Shown: positions 38,624 through 51,041 of the stretch, in pieces
Layout of the letters: the number at the start of each line of letters is the position of its first letter
Position numbering within the stretch: the first letter of the stretch is position 1
DNA from: Bugula neritina
Lineage: Eukaryota; Bryozoa; Gymnolaemata; Cheilostomatida; Bugulidae
Direction of reading: 5' to 3'
Length of the DNA stretch: 64,000 bases
Assembly (NCBI GenBank): GCA_964035545.1
Contig: OZ037766.1
Span: 16,074,722 to 16,138,721, forward strand
The notes under the pieces: generated by a model
What the model was told of the DNA's origin: nothing
Seen by the model: the letters and a program-made list of their open reading frames with translations, nothing else
Databases searched by the model: none
Program-made: the position numbers and the translations under genes

Positions 38624-41067
38624 AATAATTTTGTGTCAAGCAGTTTTCAATAAATAAATCTACAACTAGCCAGGAAAATTGGTTATCCTTCAGTTAAACT
38701 CAGGTGCTGACCCATTAGACTCCCATGAATGAGTGAGAGGCTTCTATAGGGCATATTTGAGAAACTAATTTAGCAAAAAATGAACAGATCTCAATGATAT
38801 TTTTATTGCAGGGTTCACCCTAACAAAGGCAAAGGGGGTGTAAACTTGCATAAATATTTCAAGTTTAAGTTGTTCAAGCTTAATAGAGACATTTTTAAGT
38901 CAAAAATCATTTGTTCTTAAAATAAACTTTTGATCGAAGAGGACATCAAAAAATTTTTAAAGTGAGCACAAAAACAGAGAATAGTATATGTGTATTTAAG
39001 GAAATGACAGAAAACTAATTGTAGCCAATCAGAAAGAAAAGAATTAGACTGTTGAATTCTGTAGAATTACACAAGTAGCTGATCACTAGAATTTAAAGGT
39101 ACAAATTAGAACAATATTCATTTACTCTTGCAAATAATTAAAAAAGATAATGTGTCTAAATTATTTTAAAGCAGTTTTGCATCATGTCTTGCATATGAAT
39201 ATTATCTCCATTCATAAAGATATTAGGCTATAATGAGCATATTTGCTTAATGCATTTTTTCAGCATTCAAAATACAGACTTTAGTAAAAGTGTGTTTAAT
39301 AAAGCTGTAATGAGGTTTTCTTCTACCTTGAATGAACCTGGGGAGAATTGTCAGCAGCAGCACTGGTCTGTAAGCCTAATTTAGGGGAAGAAGTAAACTG
39401 CTGACATAATAGACAGCTTGTTTAAAAAGGCGATAAGAGCAAAATGTGTTCACAGTATTGCAAACTGCAGTAGGTAAGAGGAATGTGTGAGAGATGATTG
39501 CTAGGTGTCATGTGCCGATGAGTAGTAAATTATAAAGTGATATACTGTAATTTGATATATCACAAGCAAATGGCCTAGAATATAAAGGAAATTTCTACAA
39601 TATATGTATGTACTTGATCAAATAGGGTAACTTTGTATTGTTTGATACTAAATATTGTACTCATTTACCTCTAATGGCGTGTTGCTTGGTCACCAATTTT
39701 ATTTTCATGATAAAATGAATACACAGTTACAGAATGTACTATAATATCATTTTGCATAATATACTGTGAGATTTTGATATACTATTTAAGTCTTAAAAAT
39801 TCTACTAGCCATACAAAATAGCACAAGTTTCTTTTTATATTATATGGTGGATCTCAGAATTAACCTAAGACTATCTTAATAATCTATTATATTCTGAATA
39901 AAGATGTCTGATTAGGTGAAATGTTATTGAAATCATATGGATAATTTTAAATGATTTCTAAGTTTATAGGTTTACGGGAAACTGAAGCTGTGCCTACTGA
40001 CCAATTATAAACTTGTACTTCGTTTTGAAGGCTGTATAGATTAAAACATATTTTATAACTTCTAACCAATATGCAATATAATTATAGAAAAGGAGCTCAA
40101 ACATATCTGTTCCTGGTGTTTCGCATATAATATAAAATAAAATTCATATTAAATTAAAACAACAGGTTAGTAACAAGCTTTTCTGCTAATAGGAATGTTA
40201 GGCAATGCAATGTGGTTTTATATATTGCATACACATGTAGTATGTATAAAGTATTGTTCAGCACATATCAACAAATGGTCTAAATGTACCACACTTTTCG
40301 GAATAGATTAAGTTATATGTATTACAGTAGAGCATTTACTGCATATTTATTACAAACATATTTGGTGGACGGATAAAAATGGTAAAATAAACAAATTTCA
40401 CTATAATAACAAATTTTTGATATCAACAAAAACCAAGCATTCACTATATTCTTCAACGTTAGAGTAAAAGCTACACTGATCTGTGCAGAGTCTGCCAAAG
40501 GAGAGGTGAGCAGCTTGTAGCATACTGGCAGCTCATTGGTTGAACTATGAGTGACTCACAAGACATTCCCTGCTGCCCATGTCATAGTTTATAGTATTTG
40601 GTACTGTTATGTAGTATTCCTATTCCATCCAATTCTCTCAGGGTCTCTAAATTCCTATGAATCATGAAAGCTCAAATATAACATCTATAAAAACTTGTAA
40701 AGTAGCAAAGTACTCATGTAAAAATAAATTTCATCTTCCATAAAAATATGTGTGCATCTAAAGCTGAATGTAGAATTGATTCCATGGAAAAAAAATTAAA
40801 ACTAGAAACTTTAAAAGTTTACCCAAACATGCGCAGCATGAAATTATACAAAATCTATATATTAGAAGATTATAAAAAGTCTATATATTAAACTCTGAAG
40901 AGTGCAAAGGCTAAACCTTCTGAACTACAGGCAACCAAACCTGCTAGCTTTAAGGTATAAATAATCAAACTTGGTGGTCTATTACAAGCACTCGGTATAC
41001 CTTTTTATATCACAAAAACTAATGTTAACATATTTGAAAATTTTGAACAGCTATAAGACATGTATTA
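38624..41067. other. Intergenic region: collagen IV promoter side and TTC12 3' side
   Basis: AT-rich DNA between two genes on the same (minus) strand. It should hold the collagen IV promoter and 5' UTR, and the TTC12 3' UTR; a candidate minus-strand AATAAA (plus TTTATT) is at 40346-40351. A small extra TTC12 terminal exon could also lie here, but none was convincing. Confidence 0.6.
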
Positions 41068-41716
41068 TTACGTTAAAGAGCAAGAGCAAACAAACCTTGG
41101 GCTAGATTTAACCAATTTCCCCACTAGTATGGCAGAGTTCTGTTTAACCACGGAATTGTTGGCTTCCCTGATAACAACCAGCAGTCTTTTCATATCTTCT
41201 TTAGTAAAGAGTCTGTTCACTTCTTCATTATCAACACAGTGACTCAGACAAAGACAGGCGTTTCCCAGGAGCACCTCATTTTCCGAGGATAATAATTTAA
41301 TTAGATTCATCACCACTGCAAATAATCAGGTAAAAATATAGATTTAGTAGCCTATATTTAGTTAGCTTCCATTCGTGTTCAAATAATACCACAATACTCA
41401 AGTAAATATAAATCTGCAATTTAAATCATCTAAATATAAATATTGATAATATAAAAGGCTAATAAGTTGAAATGACCAGTGACTAGTGACATACTGGGAA
41501 TTACTATTACGATATTCTTTTATTTTAAATATTGAAAACAGAGTTGCTTAAAGTTTTAAAATGCACATGGAGTAGTATCCCACAATTCAGTTGCTCGAAG
41601 ATGCATATTGACACACTTGAACACCAATCACTAATCAGGTTTTACCAGGTAAAAAACAGAGTAATTATTTCAATAGTTAATAATAAAATCAAAAACTCAA
41701 TGACAGTGCCGGTGTT

Positions 41717-41763
<47 letters not shown>

Positions 41764-44700
41764 AGGGGGAGGGGAGGGGGAGGGGGAGGGGGAGGGGGAG
41801 GGGGAGGGAGAGGGAGAGGGAGAGGGAGAGGGAGAGGGAGAGGGAGGGAGGGAGGGGGAGGGAGGGAGGGAGAGAGAGAGAGGGAAAGGAAGAGAGATGG
41901 CAAGCACTCCCCTACCTTGTCTGCTTTTGGCTACTTTGGCACAAACATCCCTTGACAGCTGTGTGCAGGCAGTCAGACACTTCAAAGCATATCTGACATG
42001 CTGGCTGTCAGCTATAAACCTTAACAAGGTCTCCACTCTAAAGCCATAAACACAGCTATTGCAAAATTGTAAAGCTCAACAAGAAAATTGTAGACAAAAA
42101 ATTATTGGTAGTCTTGAATTTACTGACTTTCTTTCCTGACCACATATTCCTCAAACCAATATTTTTCATGCATATCCATTGACTGTTACATTTAAACAAT
42201 GAAATCAAAACTTCCAATAAATATGGAAAAACAATTATTTAAAAAACTAATAAAAGCTCACCGATTATTAGAGCCAATAAAATACTGAGTAGCTTCCGGA
42301 GAAAGAGGAAGTATGTGACTCAAGCAGCCCGTCACCCGCTCCTGTATGTCAACCTGCTTATCAAGGAAGGGGACAACAGCTTTGGTAACATCCAGTACAG
42401 CAGACCTAACTGCTTCTGTCTTATCCAAGGTAATGTTCATGAGCAATCCCAGCGCAGAGTAAACAGCTTTGTGATAGGCTGAGCATTGAGCCAAACAGCT
42501 CGCTGGATACTGATTCTATAAAAAGGGATATCACTTTCATTATAACATACTGAGGAATACAGTGTATTACAGCACATGTATATCACTGCAGCTTTGCTTC
42601 ATCATAAGCATTAGATCCAAATACAGCTTACAGCTAAGCAGAGGTATAACCTACTGTACATGTACAGATACTAACTACTGAGCGCTTTCACACATCAACT
42701 TACTAGATAGTTCACACATCAACTTACTAGATAGTTCACACATGCTGCCAACATGCTGACTCTGCTAGCCATGGCTTTCCGTACTCGATCATCTGAACAC
42801 AAGTTTGTCATTATGTTTACGCAAGAAGGAATAACATCTGTGTGTTTGTCGCTATTCTACAAGCGCATAGCAGCCGCTGTCAGTTGACAAAATGATCTGA
42901 CATTGAAAGAAAATTAAGCAAAATTTAACGAATCATCTAACTTCTACACGAAGTTCTCCAACAACCAATACATGAAATTGTTGGTGACATTTCTAAGCCA
43001 CGTTGAAACAACATTACAGTATATCAGAACCTGAAAAAGTCAACACACTTGTAAACTTCATCATTTAAAAAAAATTTGAAAACGCCAGAAGTATAGCTTT
43101 GATGAATTGCTAACTTTACATGCATTCATAAAATATTTTGTTGGAAATTATTTTTGGGATGCACAATTTATTAGGCTAGGTAAATGTTAATAAAATCTAA
43201 TAGATCAGAGCTTTTTAATACAAAAATGCATCAACTGGCAGCTTTTTTTCATAAAAATTCACTCAATTTACAAAATCTGCTTAAACTATTTAAAAACAAA
43301 GTCACCCCAAGCCATGTTTACACAAAGTTGCATAAAGTTTATAAGATATAAACCTACCAGCAGATGTTCAAATGAAGCCAATACTTTCTCTAAGTTGCTA
43401 TACAAGACTCGTTTGAACCTGCCATCTAAAGCCATATTGTTGATTATGTTCAAAGACTGTACTGCTATGGTATCTCCAAGTCCGACCAAGTCAAACAGGG
43501 TGTTCACCAAACTATTGTACCATGCATAAAAGTTAGATAAATAAAAAGTGCATGCAATTACTAGACAAGAATATCAACACAGATTTGCATAAACCTTGTA
43601 GTAATAATCAGCTTTTTAAACATTTTAGATCAAGCAAATTTTAATCAAACACTTTAGAGAGATCAAAAATCTTACTGCAAAAAATTCAATTTTGATGAGA
43701 ATTAGCAGTATGATAAAACAGCTAAAAATTTTTAAGGTATTTTCAACACACTGAATAAAATATAGAGTATTTAAACTCTCTTTATCAAAAAATCTGTCAC
43801 AATAAGAGTAAAAAGCAGTAAAAGTTATTTAGAGAGATTACTACAGCCGATATATAACAAGAAAACCTACCTAGTAATATCAAATTGTGTACATATGTAT
43901 TTCCTAGCAATCTCTTTTTCACTGAGACTAAGCAAAAGAGACAAACAGGAAAATCGGAGTTGTCTCTTCTTTCTCAAAACTTTGCTGTCTAGAAATCTCA
44001 TAACCATATTGGGAAAGGAGGGTTGGCATAGCAACTGCTTCTGAGACTCTTCTGCAAGATTAGGAAATATTATTAAACTATGCATATATATTAGTAAATT
44101 TGAGTTAACCTTTTTCAGCACTTGATATGGGAGTTGAGAGTAATGAAAATTTCAATGAACATTTAGCTATACAATGATTGGCTCATGCACAGAATAGGCT
44201 TTGTAAGCTGTCTCCACACCAGATTCTGCTGTAGAGAGGCTCAGTCGTATTCTAATAAAATGCTGTTTCGAGAGAGACAAAAACAAGCTAGACTGCATAT
44301 ATTGTACTTATGAAAAAGGTATGTTTCTTTATAGACATAACCTATGTGACAATTGTCATCAGATGCTCTTCTTGGCCTACTTATATATATTATCTACCAG
44401 TCTAGCCTCAGTGCCTCTACTCACTAGGTCAATCTCATTACACAGACCGGTAATGGCACTGGGAGATATTATTCAGATATAACCTACCATTGTCTTCAGT
44501 GGATCTTGTAAGTAGGAGAAACATGGCATAACATGAATCTAACTCTTCCCTGTTCAAACTTTCCAAGCTGGCGGATAACATAACTCTGCAAATTTATAAT
44601 AAACACTTAACCTCTACCATTTGAGCCCAAACCAGCACAACTATGACGAATATTTATTACCCAACGAATTTTACATACTTTTTAAACCGCTCTCTAACCT

Positions 44701-47657
44701 AGTTCGACATAATGATCATTAGTGATCCCATGTAATAGATTATAGAGTATAGACTAAGGAAAATATTAACTCCTGATATCTAAAATTAAACGAATAACAC
44801 ATACCTGGAAAAGAAAGAATGCTTACAGTACAGTTCTAAACCACCTTCAGCTCTGAACAAGGTTTTACAATTATCTACAAAAAATTGTAAAACAGTGTAT
44901 GATATTAGTCATACAAATATAGATTTTCTAATTATAGGTATGCCAAATTTTGGCAATATGGTAGTCAAAAACCTTAGAAATTAATGGTTAAATTATTGTT
45001 TACAAATTCCTACAGCACTAAAATAAATGGACACATGACTGTCAATTTTAATGATTAAACCTCCCAATTAATTTTAACAAATCTCAGTAGTAGTTGAGCT
45101 CATAAATACTATCCACTTTCTGCACTAAATTTAGAAGAGCTTCAACTCTAGAGTCAAAAGTTTGAACCACCACCATAAGAAGGTCATGCTAGCATATTAA
45201 ACATTGTTCAGCCAACATGACTCGCACTTTAAACAACAGCATCAACAACATAAAAAAGAATAAAAAAAATCTCAACCGATAGCTACTGAAAGCATGTATT
45301 CTAGGTAATGCGCTGTCTGTACCACAAAATGCTAGGTACTTCTAAATGTCAAAACGCTAAATGAAAACAGGCAACAAGCTTTACTACATGCAAAAGATAG
45401 CAGTAGAAACCAGCAAGCAGAGGCAATTTAAAACCTACCATCTTTGAGAAGGTCAGTCAGTACCCTTACTCCACCGTCATAGTAAAGAGGAAGTTCCCCC
45501 TCCATGGATACTTTCTTCATGACGTCTATGAGAGTTGCCGGGTGCTGGGCTCCACTCTCAAACAGCTCCTTGGCATTTTTTTCTGCACCAACAGAGTCTC
45601 TAGCCAGCTCCGCCTCTTTTATAAATTCTGACAACCATTTATGAATAAAAAAGCGCATTAAAAATTATTAAAAAAACTTAAGTAAAAAAATATAGAAATA
45701 TTTGTTAAAAATTAAGCACTCGGTAATAAGAATACCATTTTCAGGGTAAAATCTGACAAGATTTTACATTGAAATGGCTAATGTATTAGATAATCAAATG
45801 CTTGGTTACTTGGATAGATGCTTTCCTACACTTTCCTGTAAGAACTTTTATTGTAAGAGAAAAAGTAACATTACCTCTCATCATCTTTTGCTTGCTCTTA
45901 TCAATTTCCATAGCCTTTTGATACAAGCCAATCGCCTTATCATAGTCAGAAAGACAGATGTGGGCTTTTGCCTCAAGCACATAAGCTTTCACAAATGTTT
46001 CATCACACCTTTGGGCCCAATCACAGTCTGTAATGGCATCATCATATCTGCCTAGCTTAATATAAGCCTGTGCTCGATTTGTCCACAATTCTTTAAAATC
46101 TTTGATCACTGCTAGCCCCTGTGATTGAAAGTTACAGTCTAAAGTTATTACACGATACAGAAACTGAGTTTATTAATATTTCATAACAATTCAAAGAGAA
46201 GTAAAAGCTACATTTACTACTTTTAACGAGCCTGGGTCCATTTTTGTCATTGCTATTTTTGCATGAATGTCAAAATGCACAGTACATCAAAAGTAAGCAG
46301 TTTGCAATATTTGCAACCACTGAATAATGCAAAGAGTAAAATGATAGTAAATAATAATAGCATTAGCAAAATAATAATATTTAAAAACCTTTGTGTATGA
46401 TTCAACAGCCTTTTCAAATTCTCCAGCCTTAAATGCTTCATTTCCTTCATTCTTAAACACTGAAGCCTCAACTCTAGCAGCATTCTTTCGGTCAGCACGC
46501 TCCTTAGCATCTTTCTCCAGTGCCTTCATGAATGCATCTGTTAAAAATGAAATTGAAAATAGTATGAAACTGAGTTTCATTTTAAGCATCTTCAGATATA
46601 CGATTCCCATCACCCTGAGTGCAAAATAAACACATTAACTTCTTGATTAAGCAATTATATTTTGTCATCTTTCACCAGACATAATAGAATTTAAGCATAT
46701 TAGTCAACAGAATGGTAACTCGACATATACCATAAACATAAAAGTCACAACGTACTTGACAACATAAAAATATACCAAACATAATACTAGTAGATGGCAA
46801 TGGTTACAGAATATACCTTGATCAGTGTAGGATGGCTCTTGGGAAGATGGCAGTCCTTGAGGTAACGTATCATATGCACCCTTATTGATAACAGTCCTAT
46901 TCACCCCTGTTCTATCAGGTGCTGACTTTTTCACAGTGTTTTGCAAGTATTGATCTGCTGCTGCGACTGCCTTATCTCGGTCTTTATCATTTTCCGAATT
47001 TAGATTTTTTATAAGTTCATCTAAAAAACCAAAAAGCAAAAATGTAAACTCCAATAAACTAATGAATGATAAACAGTTATTAAATGGCACATATACCAAC
47101 GAAAAGCAAACAAGTCAGTATTAGGACAAAGTTCTATGACGACAAGCACAACATTATTTCTTTGTGCAAAACTAATAGCAGACAGATAAACTGATTTAGT
47201 AGGACAACCATCACAATTGATTAATATTATTAACATTATATAATATTTTTATTGGTTTGTAAGTCAACTCGAATATATTCGAGGTGAGTCGAACCATTGA
47301 TTTAGAATTGGACTTGATATTTTAATTCTTTGATAACATTAAATTGACCTGACCCAGCAACCATTCTGGTTCACATTGATTTACTTCAACCAAACTGTTA
47401 GTGTTACACTTAGTCTTGCTGTTGGTAATTTCACAGGGTAAAAGTTTACGCTGATTCCTAACAGTAACAGTAACACTGTCACTAACTCTAAGACTATCAA
47501 CTATTAGTATTAGTCTATTATTATAACTAATAAATTTAGTATCCACATCACAACCTCAAAGTCAATGACCAAGTCCAAAGTAGTTGTACTTGTACTCACT
47601 GATTGTATCCACATTTCCTAGAAACTTATCAAGTTTCTCACTATCTTTAACGTCCAT
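41068..47657 (-). CDS. TTC12: TTC12, tetratricopeptide repeat protein 12
   Basis: Cytoplasmic factor needed in vertebrates for assembly of axonemal dynein arms (its loss causes primary ciliary dyskinesia). Exons, 5' to 3': 47600-47657 (ATG), 46817-47020, 46389-46537, 45875-46118, 45439-45627, 44805-44874, 44488-44585, 43871-44051, 43358-43511, 42728-42856, 42262-42515, 41916-42037, 41068-41315 (TAA). Phases agree and give 699 residues, against about 705 in human from memory. It starts MDVKDSEKLDKFLGNVDTI; then come a conserved ALEKDAKERA helix, three TPRs (GNEAFKAGEFEKAVESY; NRAQAYIKLGRYDDAITDC; KAHICLSDYDKAIGLYQKA) and armadillo-type helices (LLGNACLCLSHCVDNEEV). The 3' end is uncertain: the last frame can read to TAA, or splice at AAG/GTTTGT (41096) to an exon I did not find. 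UNC-45 was considered but the N-terminus and spacing match TTC12. Confidence 0.92.
41719..41899. repeat. 180-bp purine/pyrimidine simple-sequence tract
   Basis: The plus strand is purine only: (GA)n, then (GGGGGA)n, (GGGAGA)n and GGGA-type units, ending in (GA)n. It lies in a TTC12 intron. On the transcribed sense strand it is a polypyrimidine (CT-rich) run beginning about 16 nt after the donor of the exon at 41916-42037. Runs of four or more G on the plus strand could form quadruplex or triplex DNA. Long Arg/Glu and Pro/Ser open frames here are artefacts of the repeat. Confidence 0.95.
42690..42737 (-). repeat. Tandemly duplicated 24-bp unit containing a 5' splice site
   Basis: ACACATCAACTTACTAGATA plus GTTC is present twice in perfect tandem. 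On the minus strand each copy carries CTATCTA/GTAAGT, the donor of the TTC12 exon at 42728-42856. The exon-side donor keeps the frame; the copy 24 nt into the intron would add GTA AGT TGA, a stop. Confidence 0.9.
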
Positions 47658-48184
47658 AGCAGCAATACTAGTAGAATAAATAGCCACTATCGTCTATCTG
47701 TACCACTAGTCCACTACCAGTACGAGTATTTGTATATAATGCAATTTTGAGTAACTTTAGCAGGGTAACTCTCACTAAGACTAAGAGTAAGTGACTATCA
47801 GTATGAGTATCAGGATAACTGGATAAGGATCAGGATGGCAGGTTTTATAAGTTAAAGTTTGAGTACGGCTTTAGCATCTGACGTCAAAAACTGTATTATT
47901 TTGATTGTTCATAATATAAATTATGTTCAAATTAAATCTGATAATTTTGGTTATAGTCACCAATCACGAATGATAAAGACGCAACTACTCAAATAGAAAT
48001 TTATAATTTTTTGACGCTATCAAGTAATAATTAAGTATCGTTATGATCAATGACTATTTTCTTCACAACACAAGCATAGCTTGCTTAACAACAAGTTCGA
48101 GAACTTTCTAACGATGTACCACCGCAGCTGCCGTATTTATGTGAAGTTTAGTGGCAATACTGCATTAGGCTACACGAATGATTC

Positions 48185-48322
48185 TATAAGCAGCTCCAAG
48201 TTGGGAGTGACTGCGTACACTGTACAATAGTTTGAGATTCTCAAGTTTCGAGTTGGCGTTTATTGAAACCTCCGATCCGCAAACTACTGCACTCAGTCAC
48301 CCCCTACTTGACGCTGCTTATA
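48185..48322. mobile_element. Small palindromic MITE flanked by TA
   Basis: Left end TATAAGCAGCTCCAAGTTGG continuing into GAGTGACTG; the right end read inversely is TATAAGCAGCGTCAAGTAGG continuing into GGGTGACTGAG. About 30 bp of inverted repeat; the centre is also partly self-complementary, so it can fold as one hairpin of about 138 nt. The TA at each edge fits a TA target site as in Tc1/mariner-type elements. No coding capacity. Confidence 0.75.
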
Positions 48323-49219
48323 AAACTAATTGGTCTACACATTGAAATGAAGATTGTATTTATTTCATTTCTACAGCTTACAAAGATGGTTTGAAGTTTA
48401 TTTAACAAAAAGTGCACAACTCTCAGTTGTAACATTAAATTGTTTTTTCGGGTATTAGAATACTAATGTGGTGAAACTCTTTTCAATCTTCCCATCATTG
48501 GAAAACAATAACTATTGGTCATATTCTTACAGCCATGAGGCTGGCAGTCTACTATATCAAATTAAATGAGAATTTTTTTTGTGGTGTAGAAACATGGTGA
48601 AAATTCTTACTAACTTCAGAAATTGGAATTAATTTGGTAATAACATTTATTTTATGATAGTTATCAAAAGCTTTTGGCATAGTCATGATATGAATAAATT
48701 TTGATAATTTTGAGATACTGTGTACATACAAGCATGCCTACAAGCTGCATGACATCTAAACCAAGTAGATTCACTTCTGTGACAAACTTTCTCTTAAGAG
48801 TATCTGGTTCTCAAGCGCAAAAAGTTTAAATAGGAGAACGATCAACCAAAAACACGTGCTTTTTCATAAATACCAGACTTATACTGTTTTGCATATAATA
48901 TAAAAGCGAATAAGATTATTTACCCATAAAAAAGAGCAGCTTTTATTTAAGTATAATACTAATCTACATATGTAGTTGGGGCATCCTTGTAAATTATTTC
49001 CAATATTTCAACCTTGCACAACTATTATATTGCAAAGAAAATAAGTTTTGCACACTTGCATATACTTTTGTAGAACTTGTAGAAATATTATGTATGTATT
49101 TGATGTTACCAATAATAGTATGAGACCCTTAATAAACCAGCATCATGCAGATTTTGTTAAAAATGGTGTGTCAAGTAGCTTATTTTCACAACGCTTATAC
49201 AGCTACGTCATGCAGATAC

Positions 49220-49545
49220 TGTAATGGCTGTGGGAAGTATTGTTGCCCAACCCCTATGTTACTGACACTTGCAGTAGAAGACGTTGCTATTATACAAGTT
49301 CCAAGAGGCGATAACTCTATTGTGAAACGCTGCATCTCCATGCGGCACCACACCACTCATTATGGTCACCACCGCCGGAACCCCACCGACCAATCGGAGC
49401 AAACCCCCCAGTTATAAACAGCGCCTTCCGGCGCCCAGCCTCAGTCTGAAGATAACTATCGTTTAGACTAGGATAATACTGTGTAACTGTTTTTTTATGT
49501 GTATTCTTTTGCAATTGCTAGTAACTTTACTTTGTATAATTAGAC
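49220..49545 (-). repeat. LTR-like dispersed repeat, copy 1
   Basis: Read on the minus strand: an AT-rich head, then GGGCGCCGGAAGGCGCTGTT, an ATTGG box (CCGATTGGTCGG), TTCCGGCGGTG, CCGCATGGAGATGC, AATAGAGTTAT, and a terminus ACTTCCCACAGCCATTACA. The same blocks in the same order occur in copy 3 at 59.6-60.0 kb. The 90-codon open frame here lies inside the repeat and is not a gene. The 5' edge is approximate. Confidence 0.65.
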
Positions 49546-49944
49546 ATCAAATATAGACATTCTTTTGACCCTACCCTACTTCAGTTCTCTCTCGCAAACC
49601 TCGTAGTTAGGTTATGAGCCAGTAATTCAGCATACAATAAAACCCCACTGATAGTAGTTCACAAAACTACTACAATATAAACAAGAAAAAATTTGGGATT
49701 TTCTTGAAAAATATGAAACTAATTGGTATTGAAATACATAATATACTAATTTGTCTAACATAAGCATATAATATATAAACAATAAATAAACAGCAACTTC
49801 CTAAACACTCTTAAAAAAACTTCTACTTTCACTTTTCGAAAGCATAGTTTAATCAACCATAGTTTGACATTGAATTTTTTTCCATATTATGGCATAATTA
49901 ATAGTTGTATATAATATTATATTGTATGTAATTATTTTGGAGGA

Positions 49945-50388
49945 CACCAGGTCTAGTGGCTAATGCACTGGCTTAGTAAGCACCAAGATTAGTGATTAGA
50001 ATCCCAATCAAGGATGTTAGGAAGGGCTTTAGTGTGGTGGCTCGTGGAGCTACCAGCAGCACAATACGCAGGGTCGCGCATTTGACCCGGAACAATGACA
50101 GCCAATTAGCGGCTTTAGTAGTTAGTAGCAGTAATAGTTTTCCCGCTGGTAGTCAGTCGAAGTTAGAGTGCTGAATAATCTAGATGTGTAGAAGTATTGA
50201 ATGTATTTGTATAGTTTTTGTAATGTGTTCTTGTGCTTAAAATATATACTCGTTCACTCGACTTATCCTGGTAAAGTTCTCTAGTTAGTAAATAGACTCT
50301 CTAGATTGCATATCAACCCAAATACTGAAAAACATAACATTAGTTTATAATTTCTCACTCTTTCCATCAAGGGTTCTTACAGGGATGG
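49945..50388 (+). repeat. SINE head and tail separated by GC-richer DNA
   Basis: The head GGTCTAGTGGCTAATGCACT resembles a tRNA A-box start, and ATGTTAGGAAGGGC resembles the ATGTCAGGAAGAAC of the 52.6-kb repeat. The tail CTTTCCATCAAGGGTTCTTA plus CAGGGATGG at 50.36 kb matches the SINE tail. Between them are about 330 bp not seen in the other copies, partly GC-rich. This is either an insertion into a SINE or a longer relative. Confidence 0.5.
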
Positions 50389-51035
50389 CAACTTTAAATC
50401 CATGTAAGTTTGTTGTATGATACATGAATACTTACCATTGATGGAAGCCAAGATTACTTGACACATTTTTACAAGTTACGTTGAGGATTCTTAATGGCGA
50501 GAATGAAATGAATAAATAAGTATTAAGCCTATTTTATACATTGCTTTAAGTATATTAGTTGGCTACCACTAGCTGCTTTGCAACATGGTTTTTTCTACCA
50601 GGTCTGATTTTTCCAGCTGATCCTATCTCTAACATGTTGAGGAGATTTACAGTGTGCACTATAATATAGCCTTTTAAAAATTTACCACAACTTCCAGACA
50701 TTAGTTTCAATTGAGTGCTGAATCCCTGCATCTTTTACTTGTATAATATCAAACTGTTCAAAAAGTACAATGGGTTTCACCAATCCAATATATGAAATGA
50801 GTCCAACCATGTACATATTCCATAACCAGTTTAAAGTTGTGGGAGAACAAGCAAGATTCTTGAAAATGTAAATAAGGAAATAGAAAACTGAAACTGAAAA
50901 TTTTTCTTTACATTGCTTCAGGAAGTCATGGCCTGATGAAAGAACAGGTAAACAAAATTTTCAAGTAAATTGCCCTAGAATTATGTATCTATAGAATAAA
51001 CAATGCAGTCAATATGTATATATAAAAATAAACAA

Positions 51036-51041
51036 TTTATT
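51036..51041 (-). terminator. Candidate poly(A) signal of RMND1
   Basis: TTTATT on the plus strand (AATAAA on the minus) about 400 bases past the RMND1 stop codon. Assigned by position only. Confidence 0.4.

Noticed and set aside
38690-38772. Possible TTC12 terminal exon (acceptor then SLSLIHGSLMGQH to a stop)
   Set aside because: Phase fits and it has an HG pair as in human, but similarity is too weak and it would end about 70 bp before the collagen ATG.
39327-39367. Hydrophobic mini-exon (PVLLLTILPRFIQ) considered as the collagen IV signal peptide or last TTC12 exon
   Set aside because: It has good splice signals, but a complete start exon with its own ATG and the right phase exists at 38569-38623, and the peptide does not resemble the TTC12 C-terminus.
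41532-42036. Arg/Glu-rich and Pro/Ser-rich open frames
   Set aside because: Products of the purine/pyrimidine tract; only the first part on the minus strand (41916-42037) is a TTC12 exon.
41068-47657. UNC-45 myosin chaperone as an alternative identity
   Set aside because: Both have TPR and armadillo-type repeats, but the N-terminus (LDKFLGNVD), the ALEKDAKERA helix and total length match TTC12.
49145-49514. Open frames of 65-90 codons on both strands
   Set aside because: They fall in LTR-like repeat copy 1, which is GC-rich and so has few chance stops.
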